The translations under genes were made by a program, and so were the position numbers. From positions 42,559,578-42,623,577 of the forward strand of contig JAAOOA010000002.1 of NCBI GenBank assembly GCA_012861695.1: DNA of 64,000 bases, written 5' to 3'. Shown here one piece after another: positions 22,286 through 33,633 of the stretch (position 1 is its first letter; every line of letters starts with the position of its first letter). The DNA comes from Trematomus loennbergii. Lineage: Eukaryota > Chordata > Actinopteri > Perciformes > Nototheniidae. The notes under the pieces were generated by a model, which saw only the letters and a list, made by a program, of their open reading frames with translations, was not told the origin of the DNA and did no database searches.

Positions 22286-23374
22286 ATGGCAAGCATCAAT
22301 AAATAATCGAAGCGGTGGAGTGATGAGGAGGTGTCGGTGTGGTAACGACCGGAAGACCAGTAAATGGTACGAGCGCTTGGATGCTCTGCTAGACCACAGA
22401 CCTTTTCTCCGGGACAGCATTGACCTTCGATTCGGGCACGATGGTGTGGGAGGCCGCTCAAACGGCGGATTCAGTGGGTGACCACGACGAAGGTAAAATC
22501 AACTACATGCACTGGGGTTTTAATCTGCACAATAATGGTCTCAGATGTACTTTTATTTGCGCAGTAGATCAAGCTAGCCATGCTAGGCTGAACTGGCTAA
22601 CACTGGCCCCGAGCTGGCTAATTCTCGGCCGCTATGAAAACGTTTTGACTTGTGAATAACTGTGCAGCGTTTCTGTAATTTGCTTCACTAACTCATGAAA
22701 CTAATCGTGTGTTTCAGGCGAGGCTGGACAACTCTCAGGATTAGAAACAAGCAAGTAGTCCTGTATGCTACAGGACTACTTTGTCCTGTAGCATACAGGA
22801 CTAGTTTTGTATTTTTGAAGCACTCTTCAAAAATACAAAACAATAAATAAGGGCACTTTGAGCGGCAGCTACACACACACTCAGGTGTGTGTGTATATAT
22901 ATATATTTTATGCTATTTGATCCTATATTATCTTCTACTATACACCTGCATTGTGTACACTGTCTTGTCCCGGCCTGCACCCTGTCCAATGTTGACTAGT
23001 AAACACATTCCTAGTATGTTGTAAAACTACATGGCGACTAAACAGATCTTGTATCTTGCTTATTTTCCCTCTTAGGAAAGCGGGCACGGGATGTGAATTT
23101 CTTTGACACCGTCGAGGCGTTGGAGGACCGGCGTGCCGTGGTGAAAGAGTCGATGCACGGGGATCAGATGGTGCTGTTAACCAAGGCCCAGGAAACGGAG
23201 GACAAGATGCTCACGATGATGGAGCGCCAGGCTGAAGTGTTGAAGCGGCAGATGGAGCGCCAGGAGCACCAGGATGAAGTGTCGGTGCAGGATGAGCGAC
23301 AAACCACTTTTCAGAATGGGTTTCTGGAAGTGCTTTCCCAGCTAGTGAAAGCCAACAGGTCTTCCTCCCTATAG
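22286..23374 (+). pseudogene. Harbinger Myb/SANT-like DNA-binding protein, broken
   Basis: ATG at 22286 meets a stop after six codons. In-frame pieces of a SANT-like domain follow (RWSDEEVS at about 22313, then YERLDALLDHRPFLRDSIDL at about 22360-22420). After an intron-like gap comes a C-terminal coiled-coil-like part with many Met, Glu and Gln residues, ending at TAG 23374 (about 22990-23374: FFDTVEALEDRRAVVKES...LSQLVKANRSSSL). In the family this protein brings the transposase to the transposon ends and into the nucleus. AATAAA at about 23667 may be its poly(A) signal. An internal 90-bp duplication lies at 23392-23560. Confidence 0.6.
22756..22841. repeat. Two adjacent perfect hairpins
   Basis: First: 21-bp arms 22756-22776 and 22783-22803, loop of 6. 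Second: 17-bp arms 22804-22820 and 22825-22841, loop of 4. They abut without a gap and have no mismatch. Within the intron-like gap of the Myb pseudogene. Confidence 0.9.
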
Positions 23375-24286
23375 TTGCCACTGTTAACAATGTCTGCTGC
23401 TGAGCCTATCCCTACACCTGGGACAGTTCATTTTGTATTGTTTTTATTAATACTGACACACAACTTTGCACTAAGGTGTGTATGCTGCTGAGCCTATCCC
23501 TACACCTGGGACAGTTTATTTTATATTATTGTTATTACTGTTATTATATAGTCTTGATACAACTGACACTTTATTTTATATTGATAATGTTAACTTACAT
23601 GTACAACTTCTATTTTATTTACATTAAAAATGTGAACTTCTATTTACTGTTATGTCTTGAGAGTGCAATAAAGAGAACCTACATGGCGATTAAACAGATC
23701 CTGTATCTTGCTTATTTCTCCTGACACTTTATCTTTAGTGACCTGTGTAGCATCCTATACATCACATGTAAGTGATTATTCTGATACCATCATGTTTCAT
23801 CGGTTATAAACTGGCGAAGCTTTATTTGTCATTTATTTATCATCAATGTTGCAACCTTGTGGGGAATGGCAGGGGCACATACACAAATATGATAATTTAT
23901 AATTTTAAATATTATTTGACCTAAAACTAAATGTTTTTATGATTATCCTCTGAGGAGGACATGGGGATTTGCAAACTTTTAATTCCCCCCCCATTTTACA
24001 CAACACAAAATGGAGTCCACTATGGGCCGAAACTAACATGTAGGTTTCCATAGTGTTTATGGCAGACGGATGCAGTGGGTCTCAGGAATATATAATAAAT
24101 AATAAAGGTGGGTTTGCTGCTGAGCCTATTTACTGTGCATACAACACACCTGGCACAGTTTATTGTTATTATATTGCCACACTGTACACTATTGTAATGT
24201 TGCCTGTCTTGACTGGAAAATAAAAGAGAAACAAAAGCACTGTACAAAAGATCAGCTTTATTGTCAAAATGTTTACAATGTACAAT

Positions 24287-24784
24287 TTACACGCTGTTCA
24301 GATGCCTCATAAGGGCTGTGCGCGTGTCTTGCCCCCCAGCCTCGGCAATGGCTGGCGCTGGCCCATCAAGCTGGGTCGCCGGTAAGGCAGTCCATTCGTC
24401 CCTGTACTCATCATTACTTTCACAAAGGTTATGTAATATGCAACATGCTGCCACCTGGATTTTGATCTTGTCCATCTTGCAGTCGTTTCTTTTCATCAAG
24501 CACCGCCACCTGCCCTTCAGTCTGCCAAAAGCGTTCTCCACCACCACTCGTGCTCGGCTTGTTTTGTTATTGTACGCAAGTTGCTCAGGCTGCATTAACT
24601 CAGTTACAAAGCTGTATAACATGAGCACAAACAGCACAACTTCAGTCGACTCCATCTCCATCATGTCTGAGGTCGGAAGGTGTAATGTACAGCGAGTGGG
24701 TGGGCGTCGCAGTATACGCGGGAAGTTTTTCTTCTTCTTCTTCTCTTGTTTTTGTAGCGGATTGCAAACAACTTTAAGGTGCAT
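24287..24784 (-). pseudogene. Harbinger transposase (DDE_Tnp_4-type), internally deleted
   Basis: The C-terminal block is well preserved: ARVVVENAFGRLKGRWRCL contains the last acidic residue of the DDE triad in the typical (V)E.xFGRLK.RW context, followed by AACCILHNLCE. A short hydrophobic N-terminal piece (about 24663-24600) joins directly to it, so the central part with the first two Asp residues is missing. This leaves about 125 residues where an intact family member has 350-400. AATAAA on the minus strand (24257-24262) lies just past the stop. A plus-strand frame over the same bases is a shadow. Confidence 0.75.
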
Positions 24785-27324
24785 ACCGCCACCTACTGTA
24801 CTCGCCGTGAAGTGGTTTGTGGCCTGCCAGTAAACCCAAAGCAGAAGAAGAAGAAGTGACGTCAGCGGCTCATTTGCGTAATCTTCCCTCAGGGAAAAGT
24901 ACTCCGGTGTGAACGCGATTGGTACTTAGTGCCCTGGGGTAAAAAGTGCCGGGGCACTGAGTGCCGGAACTAAGTACTGCAAAGTACTTGGTGTGAACGC
25001 GCCTATTGAGTCCAGCTTTTGTAGTCGGCCTCTCTCATTTCTTTGTCTCTTAACATTCCTATAATCATTTGTTTTTTTATTGTTGATATTGTTTTTTTCT
25101 TTATTTTTGTTGTGAGAATCACTTTGCAATTGTGTAAGTGCTATATAAATAGTTATACTAATATTATTGTTGTTACCATCATTACTATTATTAATAATGT
25201 TTTATTTGTTTTTTTATTCATCACTGCAGAAAGGATCATGCCAGCCCACATCCAACACCTGATCAAGAACTTGTGAATCTTCAGGCAGAAAAGATGAAAA
25301 CACCTGTTCAAAGTTCCAGTTCTCTGTACATCGAACCATGCCTGTATGGGACTCTGTTCCACATGTCTTCAGTCAGTCCTGGACCCTATGACTCGGACAC
25401 TAGTTCTACCAAGGCTTATTAGAGGTAAGAGTGGTAGGAGAGGAGTGGAGTTATCTTTGTATTTAGGCTGCAAGTCTTTTGCTGCTTCTTAAAGGGCCCA
25501 TGTCATGGCCATTTCCACTGATCATAATTACATTGTTGAGGTATACTAAAATAGATTTATACTGTGCAATTTTCCAAACTCACATTGGTTTCGCATACAG
25601 CATCTCTGTCAAGTATGGGTATTCAGCAGTATTCACTCTCTCCACTAAACGACTCGTTGGAGCTCTTGCCCCCCCCTCCCTGTGAGCCTAGTGTGCTCCG
25701 ATTGGTCAGCTCGGCCACTCTGTTCTGATTAGTCAACCACCAGAGAGGCTCCGCCCGTTTTTTCGGGGAACATCAGTCTTGTAATGGCGTCGGTACAGCC
25801 GTATATTTTATACGCTAACTAACCGAACTGTACCTACAACTGTTGTTATAGAAGAGTGTGACGCCCCAGGGCCTTTGTGCAGGTGTGTTGCAGGTCTTAC
25901 GGTGGGTGGAGCTGAAGAGGCTAATCAGCGCGATCACGGACACCTCCGTAGCCAAGGTGCTATTAAGCCCAGCGGCCCGTCTCTCTCCAAAGCGGCTCGG
26001 CGATTCTCTCCCCTCTACCACCTATCTCTGCATTTACCACAATAAATGTGCCGTGGTTTTGTAAACTCGTGTATGTCTCCTTGTCTTTCCGTTGTGGCCT
26101 ACGAGCCGGTCATAACAAAGAGTAAGTTATTTTTACCTGTAATAAACTACTACTGTTTGATGAGAAATCAAATCATGGTTTGCTATATATGAATGATATG
26201 TTATAGGAGCAAATAATTCAGGGAAGAAAGGATAGGCCTACTAAGTATTTCCATTAAACTTTATTTTTAGAAATGTACAAAATGAACATAAATATACATA
26301 TATACACGGTATATCATCCATTCCTCCACGCATCTTGCCTGGGCGCAGCCGGTGCCTTTTAGGACGAGGCCTCAGTAGTAGTAGTCCCGTCCCCGTCATG
26401 TATTGTCCGCCAGGATCTGGCTGGACGAAATCAAATGCAAATCACAAAATATTAGAGAAACTTAGTTGTTTTAGATTCGTTAGTAGTAGTTGTGGTAGGA
26501 GTGTGGATCTATCTAATGAACAGCTTGCCAGCTAATATGCTAACCTAGCTTTATTGTTTACTTTGGTAGCTAACACGATATGAACGCTAGCTCGGAGGAA
26601 CGGCAACTATAATGTAGTGTAATAAAACTACTATGAACAAAAGCTAGTGGTTCATATTAGGCTAGCAATAACGTGTTTATAATTGCAATCTTATACGGGT
26701 ATTCTGCTACGTTCGGTCATACATTGTAACTTGCATGAATACATTGTTTTGCGCTAGCATACAGCTAGCCTCGTTAGCTATACATGCAGTATGTACATGT
26801 ACTGTCACAATGTACGGTAAATCACCCGGAGTATACTGTATGAGTATTCCGTGTGTGTGACTGCAGACATTCTCCTGCCATGACAAACATGTAAGGCCAT
26901 CTGCTGACATTGTAGTTGATATATTTAAACGCTAGCAACGTAGCATAACAAAAATGTTTTTCCGACCCAGGTCTAGCTCCGTCGGTTAGATCGGTAGCAT
27001 ACACGCTACGCCAGCTATAATGTAATTACGTTTCGCGACTGACCGCACGGCAAATCACCCGGAGTATACTGTCAATAGGTATTTTGTGTGTGAATGCAGA
27101 CATTCTCCTGCTATGAGATACATGTATGCAAGGCCATCTGCTGATATTAGAGTTGATATATGGAAACGCTAGCAACTTAGTTAGCACAGTGTCAATGGCT
27201 TAGCAGTCCAACACAGTTTACACATTTATACAGTCTTGTTTGATAAATACACAAATAACAATGCAAACTTACAGGTTGTGTACCCGAATCTTCCCCTGCT
27301 CCAAACGGTCCAAACAAGCTGTGC

Positions 27325-27328
27325 ATAT
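27325..27328. repeat. Target-site duplication ATAT, left
   Basis: Matches ATAT at 31940-31943 across the LTR element. Confidence 0.8.
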
Positions 27329-28169
27329 TGTTGGGATAGAACACCTCTGCTTCGCGCCGTTCGTTGGATGAGGCTGAAATCTCTATTAAAATAAGAAAGG
27401 AATTGAAAACACCGGAATCAAAGTTATAACAAATTATCTGAGTTTACTTCTAGTAGGAAACCAAACACATATACAAGTTATACAGAGTACTCAAGTACCC
27501 CGGGCTTCAGGTTCGTGATGCGGTTTTACAGGTAGACAGACCAGCTTTCAGAAAACGAGAAGTATGGACTCCAGGTTTGTGATGCGGTTTACCGTCTTCT
27601 AGCACCAGCTTTCAACAAACCAGAAGCATTTTACACTCGAAAACATCAGTATTTCTATCTATCTTTGGGGCGGAGATTGGTCATCTCTTCCTTCCCATTT
27701 TTCTCCCAAGCGAATCAGAAAACCCCTGGGGAGGAGCTGTTTAAACTGCTCACCTCCTTCAAGTGTCCTGATTGGCTGGATTCGCTTCTGGCCGGGGTCA
27801 ATCAGAGTTTCGAACAGAGTGATATCCCCAACCACACCAGGTCAAAAGTCAATGTTTATCTTTACCTTATCTTCCTCTACATTCCTTTTCCCAGGGGATA
27901 TTTTCACCTAACCTTCCCTCCTTCCGACATTTAAACTCTTCTCCCCTTATTTTACGAGGTCTTTAACGACTTAGTGACCGCATCTGGCTCTTAGTGTTGA
28001 TAAGGATCAATGTTGGTGTGTAAAACACAGAATCTCTAAGTCAGTGAATTTAAAAGTGAGAATAACATTCTTTTTCTAAGTGATTATCAAAACCCTTGTG
28101 ATTACATAAAACAGTTCAAACAATACATGTTTTCTTCAATACAGTGTAGAATCATATCTCTTTACTTCA
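27329..28169 (-). repeat. LTR (3' LTR of a minus-strand element)
   Basis: 841 bp, from TGTTGGGATAG to ACTTCA on the plus strand; on the coding (minus) strand it starts TGAAGTAAAG and ends TCCCAACA. I count two differences from the other LTR (near 27342 and 27493). An 89-codon frame at 27665-27934 lies within it and is identical in the other LTR; it is not a separate gene. Confidence 0.92.
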
Positions 28170-28299
28170 ATCCCCCTTTTGATCTCACCTCACGAGATCA
28201 ACATATAGCATATGAAACATTCCTACTGACATCATTTATACTGTGTCCCAATATTCATATAAATCCATCAGAAGCCGGGATGTAGAGCACTTCAAACTG

Positions 28300-28624
28300 T
28301 TAGGAATCAATCTCCAACAATAACTTCTTATGACAGTATAGGGAGAATAAAATATGTCTAATAAAGTTCGTCCTTGTCAGCTGAGTCATCATATTCTTCC
28401 CCCCGACGCATACGCCAACAAGGGCATTTGGTACGGAGGGGAAGGGGCAGCTTTTCCTCAATGGTGGAACTGATGAGTCTAACACACAATGAGCGATACA
28501 AGGCACACAACAACAACCACATGTCACTAAAATGGCAATAAAAGTAGCCACAGAAATTAGAAAAGACATTATCATACTTTTCCCTCTTTTGGTAACACAT
28601 AGTTCTGTAGAATAAAAAATACAA
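28300..28624 (-). pseudogene. Retroviral env transmembrane-subunit end, fragment
   Basis: Minus-strand frames here contain one strongly hydrophobic segment followed by a cluster of cysteines (CGCCCVPC, around 28500) and a short polar tail, the layout of the membrane anchor and cytoplasmic tail at the end of a retroviral envelope protein. It lies just before the polypurine tract and 3' LTR, where the end of env belongs. No signal peptide, surface subunit or fusion region is visible, so the gene is a remnant. Confidence 0.5.
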
Positions 28625-28718
28625 ATCCCTTACATTATGGGATATAAAAATAAAGTTGAAAGTTCCTCAAAAAATGGATTGTTCAGACAAAGTTCCACAC
28701 CGGCTATATCAACCTGTT

Positions 28719-29160
28719 TCAGCGGGAAATGGAGTTCCCTGTGCCGTCTTGGTTTGCCATGTCTTCGTCCCCCAGCCCGCTGACGGCGGCTTCTGGGGTG
28801 CTTGCTAGAGAGATGTGGCCTGATTGTCTCCCCCGGCCCGCTGATGGCGGCTCCGGGTCGATGCTGGAGAGATGTCCTGATACTCCTCCTCCGGCCCGCT
28901 GATGGCGCCTCCTGGGTCGACTGCCTTGACGAGGGCCAGATCTCTCCTGATGTCGTCTAGGGTCCTCGCGACGAGGGCCAACTCTGTCCTGATGTCGTCT
29001 AGGGTCCTCGCAGGTGTTTTTCCCGACCGCACACTGGCTCCAGTGGTACCAGTTGTCTCCCTTTCCATCTAGGCGGACGGCATGGGAGGTCCCCTCCAAC
29101 CAGACGTAATCTGCTGTGTTGGCCTTGTGTTTCTCGGGTCCCCCTTTTGACGTCAGCAGC
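28719..29160 (-). pseudogene. Possible pol (integrase C-terminal) remnant with a repeat-rich tail
   Basis: Minus-strand bases near 29100-29030 encode a short segment ending WYHWSQC that resembles the small DNA-binding domain at the end of gamma/epsilon-type retroviral integrases. Beyond it, overlapping frames hold a duplicated unit (two copies of 'gatgtcgtctagggtcctcg', 28949-29010) and Gly/Pro/Arg-rich sequence. No catalytic core is present. The assignment is by eye and tentative. Confidence 0.4.
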
Positions 29161-29282
29161 CTGTGTGGAGAAGTCTCATACCAAGCCCTTAAGTTGCTGG
29201 AAATATGGTTTTGAAATCATCTTTTCTACTTCTTTAGTGTTTATTGGCGGCACCAACTAGACTGGAGTGTGGACAAGAGACT

Positions 29283-29480
29283 ATGCAGAAAATAATAAAC
29301 AAAAATAAAAATTAAAATAAAAATAAAAAAATTAAAAATTAAAAATTAAAAAAATTAAAATTAAAATAAAACAAAAATAAAATAACAAAAAAGGAACAAA
29401 CTAACAAAACAAAAAATAACCAAAGCTAGATTATTTTAAATGTATCAATTTCTCTTTAAAGCAACAAACAAACAAAACAA
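29283..29480. repeat. A-rich low-complexity tract
   Basis: Repeated 'aaaataaaa' and 'aaaattaaa' strings inside the LTR element. Confidence 0.85.
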
Positions 29481-31098
29481 AAAATACCATAACTAGTATT
29501 TTTAAATTGATAAATTTCTCCTAAAAACGTAATAATCTCACATACATATTGTCTGATGTATATCCTATCCTTTCCCCCTTTTACTGAAATAGAACGCCGT
29601 TAACGGTGTTCTATTTTCAGAAATATCGAGCCTTACACATCAGTTATTTAATATCAGCTATATATTTATTATCACTATTACTTATATATCAGGCATTAAA
29701 TGTCAGCCTTCTTCCATGATTGACCTCGTCTATATTATCTGACTTATATTGATACGTGTCTGTTTGTATTTATTTAATATACTGGGCAATTTATTGATAA
29801 CTCTTTTGAATCACCCTCTTTTCTTAACAACTGGAGCTATGGCTACTTTGAAATCTGACTTGGTTAAGAGATGATTTGTTTATTGGTGAGAGCAAAACTC
29901 TTCCCCTTGTTCTGGGGAGGGGGTTTGGGAGAGTTCCTTACAATCTCCAGATCTTCCTCTCTGTGTTAAGGCCATAAAACCCTTTAATGGGCTCTGTGGT
30001 CGGTTCAGATTTAGATTTTCTTCCTCTCCAGAGGTCATGCCTGTCTTTGACCCTGTTTGCTGCTGTTAGTCTGCAGCACCTCCGGAATAGAGAAAGGGGG
30101 AGATCTCTTCCCAAAAGTGTAAGCTATGCTTTTATCCACATTATTACACAGATTTGACTTAAAAAATCACCCAGAGCTCATTCCCTTATACAGTCTGTCC
30201 GGCTATTTGTACGATGTTTACTACAACAGATAATTGCGGTGTTTAAGCGTGCTCCGACACCCCACTCTTAGAGATGCGACGCTTACATGGAGTTTTAATC
30301 TCAAACCACAAAAATCCTTTATCGCCACATACAGCCTTCCAGACTATGACTACGTACTGTTTACACACACATTCTATCTCCTGGGGTCAGGCAAATTTCT
30401 ATTGTGCGATGTATATTTCAACAGATAGCGTGACTTCCAGAAGTAATCTTCTACAACCCCCTGGTGATTGCGACTTCTGGCTTGGAGTTTAAAAACCCAG
30501 TCAACAAAATCTCTTTATCGTCACGTTTAATGAGCCTGATCAACCCCTCTTTAAGAGTTTTGATGAGAGTCGGTCGTTCCAAATAATTAGTTGGAGGTCG
30601 CGTCTCTCTCCTCTTGTTTCACCCACCATATAACAATTACAGAAATTTTATACATTTAAAGCACCACGAAAGGTAACCGCATTAATCAATCTTATCATGA
30701 CTGCGGGGAATTTAACCCTTTTTTACACCTTTTGCAGCCTTCGTATTTAGTGAGTGAAGGGCTGGGATCTACCCGCCACACTCAAACACTATTTTTGCTC
30801 TAGATCCAGGACTCAAATACCCTTCTCTAAGCACTTCATCAAACTTTTCCAACTTGAATATGTATTGTATTTCCCACCGTGACTAAGAACAGTGAGAACG
30901 CTGCTGACAACTCTAAATTTTAGTATAATCAATCACAGATTTTTGATATCAAAACAGGTGTCTGCTCACCTTTTGTATATGGCCATTGGTTTAGTTGTCA
31001 CCAGTATCTCTTGTCCTCCCCCTGGACTGGATTCTGTCCCCTGGCTGTCGGTGTTCCTTTCTAGAGATCAGCTCACAAACGTCGGGAAAGTCACCACT
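29481..31098 (-). other. 5' internal region of the LTR element, no gene recognised
   Basis: On the minus strand this follows the 5' LTR and should hold leader and gag. I found no long frame or recognisable matrix, capsid or Cys-His motif. It appears non-coding or heavily decayed, in contrast to the near-identical LTRs. Confidence 0.4.
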
Positions 31099-31939
31099 TG
31101 TTGGGATAGAACACCTCTGCTACGCGCCGTTCGTTGGATGAGGCTGAAATCTCTATTAAAATAAGAAAGGAATTGAAAACACCGGAATCAAAGTTATAAC
31201 AAATTATCTGAGTTTACTTCTAGTAGGAAACCAAACACATATACAAGTTATACAGAGTACTCGAGTACCCCGGGCTTCAGGTTCGTGATGCGGTTTTACA
31301 GGTAGACAGACCAGCTTTCAGAAAACGAGAAGTATGGACTCCAGGTTTGTGATGCGGTTTACCGTCTTCTAGCACCAGCTTTCAACAAACCAGAAGCATT
31401 TTACACTCGAAAACATCAGTATTTCTATCTATCTTTGGGGCGGAGATTGGTCATCTCTTCCTTCCCATTTTTCTCCCAAGCGAATCAGAAAACCCCTGGG
31501 GAGGAGCTGTTTAAACTGCTCACCTCCTTCAAGTGTCCTGATTGGCTGGATTCGCTTCTGGCCGGGGTCAATCAGAGTTTCGAACAGAGTGATATCCCCA
31601 ACCACACCAGGTCAAAAGTCAATGTTTATCTTTACCTTATCTTCCTCTACATTCCTTTTCCCAGGGGATATTTTCACCTAACCTTCCCTCCTTCCGACAT
31701 TTAAACTCTTCTCCCCTTATTTTACGAGGTCTTTAACGACTTAGTGACCGCATCTGGCTCTTAGTGTTGATAAGGATCAATGTTGGTGTGTAAAACACAG
31801 AATCTCTAAGTCAGTGAATTTAAAAGTGAGAATAACATTCTTTTTCTAAGTGATTATCAAAACCCTTGTGATTACATAAAACAGTTCAAACAATACATGT
31901 TTTCTTCAATACAGTGTAGAATCATATCTCTTTACTTCA
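31099..31939 (-). repeat. LTR (5' LTR of the minus-strand element)
   Basis: 841 bp, the same length as its partner. The right-hand flank ATAT (31940-31943) matches the left. Confidence 0.92.
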
Positions 31940-32199
31940 ATATCCGGCCTCAAACTGGGCAATGTTTTGGAAGCTTTCGTCTGTGAAATGCCGGTTCTTC
32001 AAACCTCTGAAGGAACAGTGTTAAAAATAAATTTCAACCACTGACTTCGTCATGGTTCTTCCGTCGGTAGGACAAACAGCTCAGATTTCTCCTCACATTT
32101 CAGGAAACAGGTCCTTGGCAGGTTGGTTTTTGCATAAAAACCTTCATAACACACAAGGGGACGGGTAATAACCGGAAAAGCATGACATGGGAGCTTTAA

Positions 32200-33270
32200 T
32201 TGAATGAATATAGACATTTTTGTATGCAATTGTACTGCAATTTATAGTAAGATTTTTCTAAAATGTTCTGATGGCATGTTAGTCAGCGTGGATAGAGGTA
32301 GGGGTTGATGTTGGAAAGTGGGAAAATATTAGACTCATATTAATATATTAAACTCAATATTAAAACATATTGACAGAAACATGACTCCAAATGAATAGTG
32401 GTGCAATGATGACATGTTTTTGTAGGCCAATCCGGATGGGGTCCCTTGGAAAAAAGCAATTGGATTTCCCCATTGGAGTTCAGTATATTACGAGAATAAG
32501 CTTTGTGGCCATCAATTTAGCACATTTTCTTAGCAGGATAATCCCCAACTAATATCACCACATTGTGTTTTTTGAAGCGTAAATTATAGGGGCTGAAAGA
32601 AAAAGCTAACATAATGCTATAAACAAATTACATAGCGGTCACATACGCATCAGCACCGCTACGCTCAAGGCGGAGTCGTGTCGGCGTGATGATGTTTGGC
32701 AGTTTATTTAGTCACTTGCAAGCAACCGCCGTTTTTATGATGAAAATAATTCTCACTTTGGGATTTGTTTAATGTGGACACAAAACAAACATTTTTAAAC
32801 TATAAACTATGTCGCACACAATCAGGTTTTTTAAGAATAAAGAGGGATACATCGCATCAGTCCTGCAACACCATTGTCAGCATTTGTTTGTGTTTTCTGC
32901 ACTTGGTTTTACTTTTTACATGTGGATGTGTTTTTTTTTATTTGGTAGTGTTGCTGTATTGGGTTGTTTTTCTCTATTAGGCCTAAAAGTGATAGTGGCC
33001 TACTTGACTGTGTGTGAACAAGATGGCCATTCATTATTTTCTGTATTCAGATAAACTACAGAAGTGGAACATCTCATCACCAAATGTCACGTTAAATCAG
33101 GCAAATGTTGTATTTTTGTACTTCTATTAATTGACAATGCAATTTGTGTGCATTCTAAGAATCAAATACATTTTAGTCATGAACTGTCTGAACCAAACCA
33201 CCCCCATTGGCCCGTTATCACCAAAACAAATAGCAAATGCTCTCACTCTTCTTCTTCAGAAATGGTGTGG
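32200..33270. other. Intergenic, nothing gene-like
   Basis: Mostly AT-rich. 32398-32440 ('gtggtgcaatgatgacatg', 'tttttgtaggcc') recurs at 38712-38750 and is a dispersed repeat fragment. Confidence 0.4.
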
Positions 33271-33272
33271 TC

Positions 33273-33274
<2 letters not shown>

Positions 33275-33320
<46 letters not shown>

Positions 33321-33334
33321 ACACACACACACAC

Positions 33335-33427
<93 letters not shown>
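33275..33427. repeat. (CA)n/(CT)n compound microsatellite
   Basis: CA tract with two single-base interruptions, then a CT tract at about 33387-33414, then CA again. Produces His/Thr and Cys/Val frames on both strands that are artefacts. Confidence 0.97.
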
Positions 33428-33605
33428 CATCTGTTTGTTATTGCTGGTGTCCTTTTCTGGTTGCTAACAAACGCCATTGTAACACATAAACACTGATGTT
33501 CAGCTGTAACGGTGGTGGACTAATCAGAACAGAGTGGGCAAGCTGGCCAATCAGAGCACAGTGGGCTCATAGGGAGGGGGGCGCACACACACACACACAC
33601 ACACC
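33428..33605 (-). mobile_element. Fragment of a TTAA-type element (inverted)
   Basis: Matches 58425-58575 inside copy d ('tgttcagctgtaacggtggtggac', 'accaatcagagca', 'gtgggctcatagggagggggg'). Ends in a short CA tract (33586-33603). No terminal repeats found. Confidence 0.55.
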
Positions 33606-33633
33606 ATACCATGCGAGCGGGAGCAATGAGCGG

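Larger units (their letters stand above)
22014..25004 (+). mobile_element. PIF/Harbinger-type transposon, degenerate, left end lost
   Basis: The right end (GGTGTGAACGCGCCT, 24990-25004) is the complement of the AGGCGCGTTCACACC end at 19863. The left side starts inside the subterminal region (22014, 'caccgtacttttcgcgtttag') without its terminal repeat. It carries the usual pair of Harbinger genes in convergent arrangement: Myb-like on plus (22286-23374) and transposase on minus (24287-24784). Both are damaged. If the left end is counted at 19863, both outer flanks are AT (19861-19862 and 25005-25006), but the intervening MITE end at 20538 argues for a composite. Confidence 0.7.
27329..31939 (-). 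mobile_element. LTR element, probably an internally deleted endogenous retrovirus
   Basis: Two 841-bp LTRs are flanked by a 4-bp duplication ATAT. Orientation is minus: a polypurine tract (28171-28180, AAAAGGGGGA on the minus strand) abuts the LTR at 28169, and a candidate primer-binding site (TGGTGACTTTCCCGACG on minus, about 31096-31080) follows the other LTR. Part of it recalls the tRNA-Trp 3' end, but the match is imperfect. The internal region is only about 2.9 kb, too short for gag-pro-pol-env; only short pol-end and env-end remnants are recognisable. It cannot be a complete provirus. LTR identity of about 99.8% means a recent insertion. Confidence 0.85.
25493..32195 (-). mobile_element. 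TTAA-flanked element (Kolobok-like?), copy b, interrupted by an LTR element
   Basis: Ends AGGGCCCATGTCATGGCC and CATGACATGGGAGCT lie inside TTAA at 25489-25492 and 32196-32199. Without the LTR insertion (27329-31939) it is about 2.1 kb, the longest copy of its family here; others are at 20856, 50189 and 57931. Minus-strand bases 32017-31940 read HFTDESFQNIAQFEAGY, resembling the second half of a THAP zinc finger, although the expected Cys before HF is replaced. TTAA duplication plus a THAP module is the Kolobok signature, so I lean to that; piggyBac is the alternative. Confidence 0.6.

Noticed and set aside
24261..24833. 190-codon plus-strand frame
   Set aside because: Antisense shadow of the Harbinger transposase remnant, which has clear family motifs on the minus strand.
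27665..27934. 89-codon frame repeated identically at 31435-31704
   Set aside because: Lies wholly within the two LTRs; the identity comes from LTR duplication, not from a conserved gene.
27329..31939. Simple segmental duplication as an explanation for the 841-bp direct repeats
   Set aside because: TG..CA ends, equal lengths, flanking ATAT and the adjacent polypurine tract fit an LTR element better.
33218..33496. Long frames rich in His-Thr or Cys-Val on both strands
   Set aside because: Translations of the CA/CT microsatellite; no coding signal outside the repeat.
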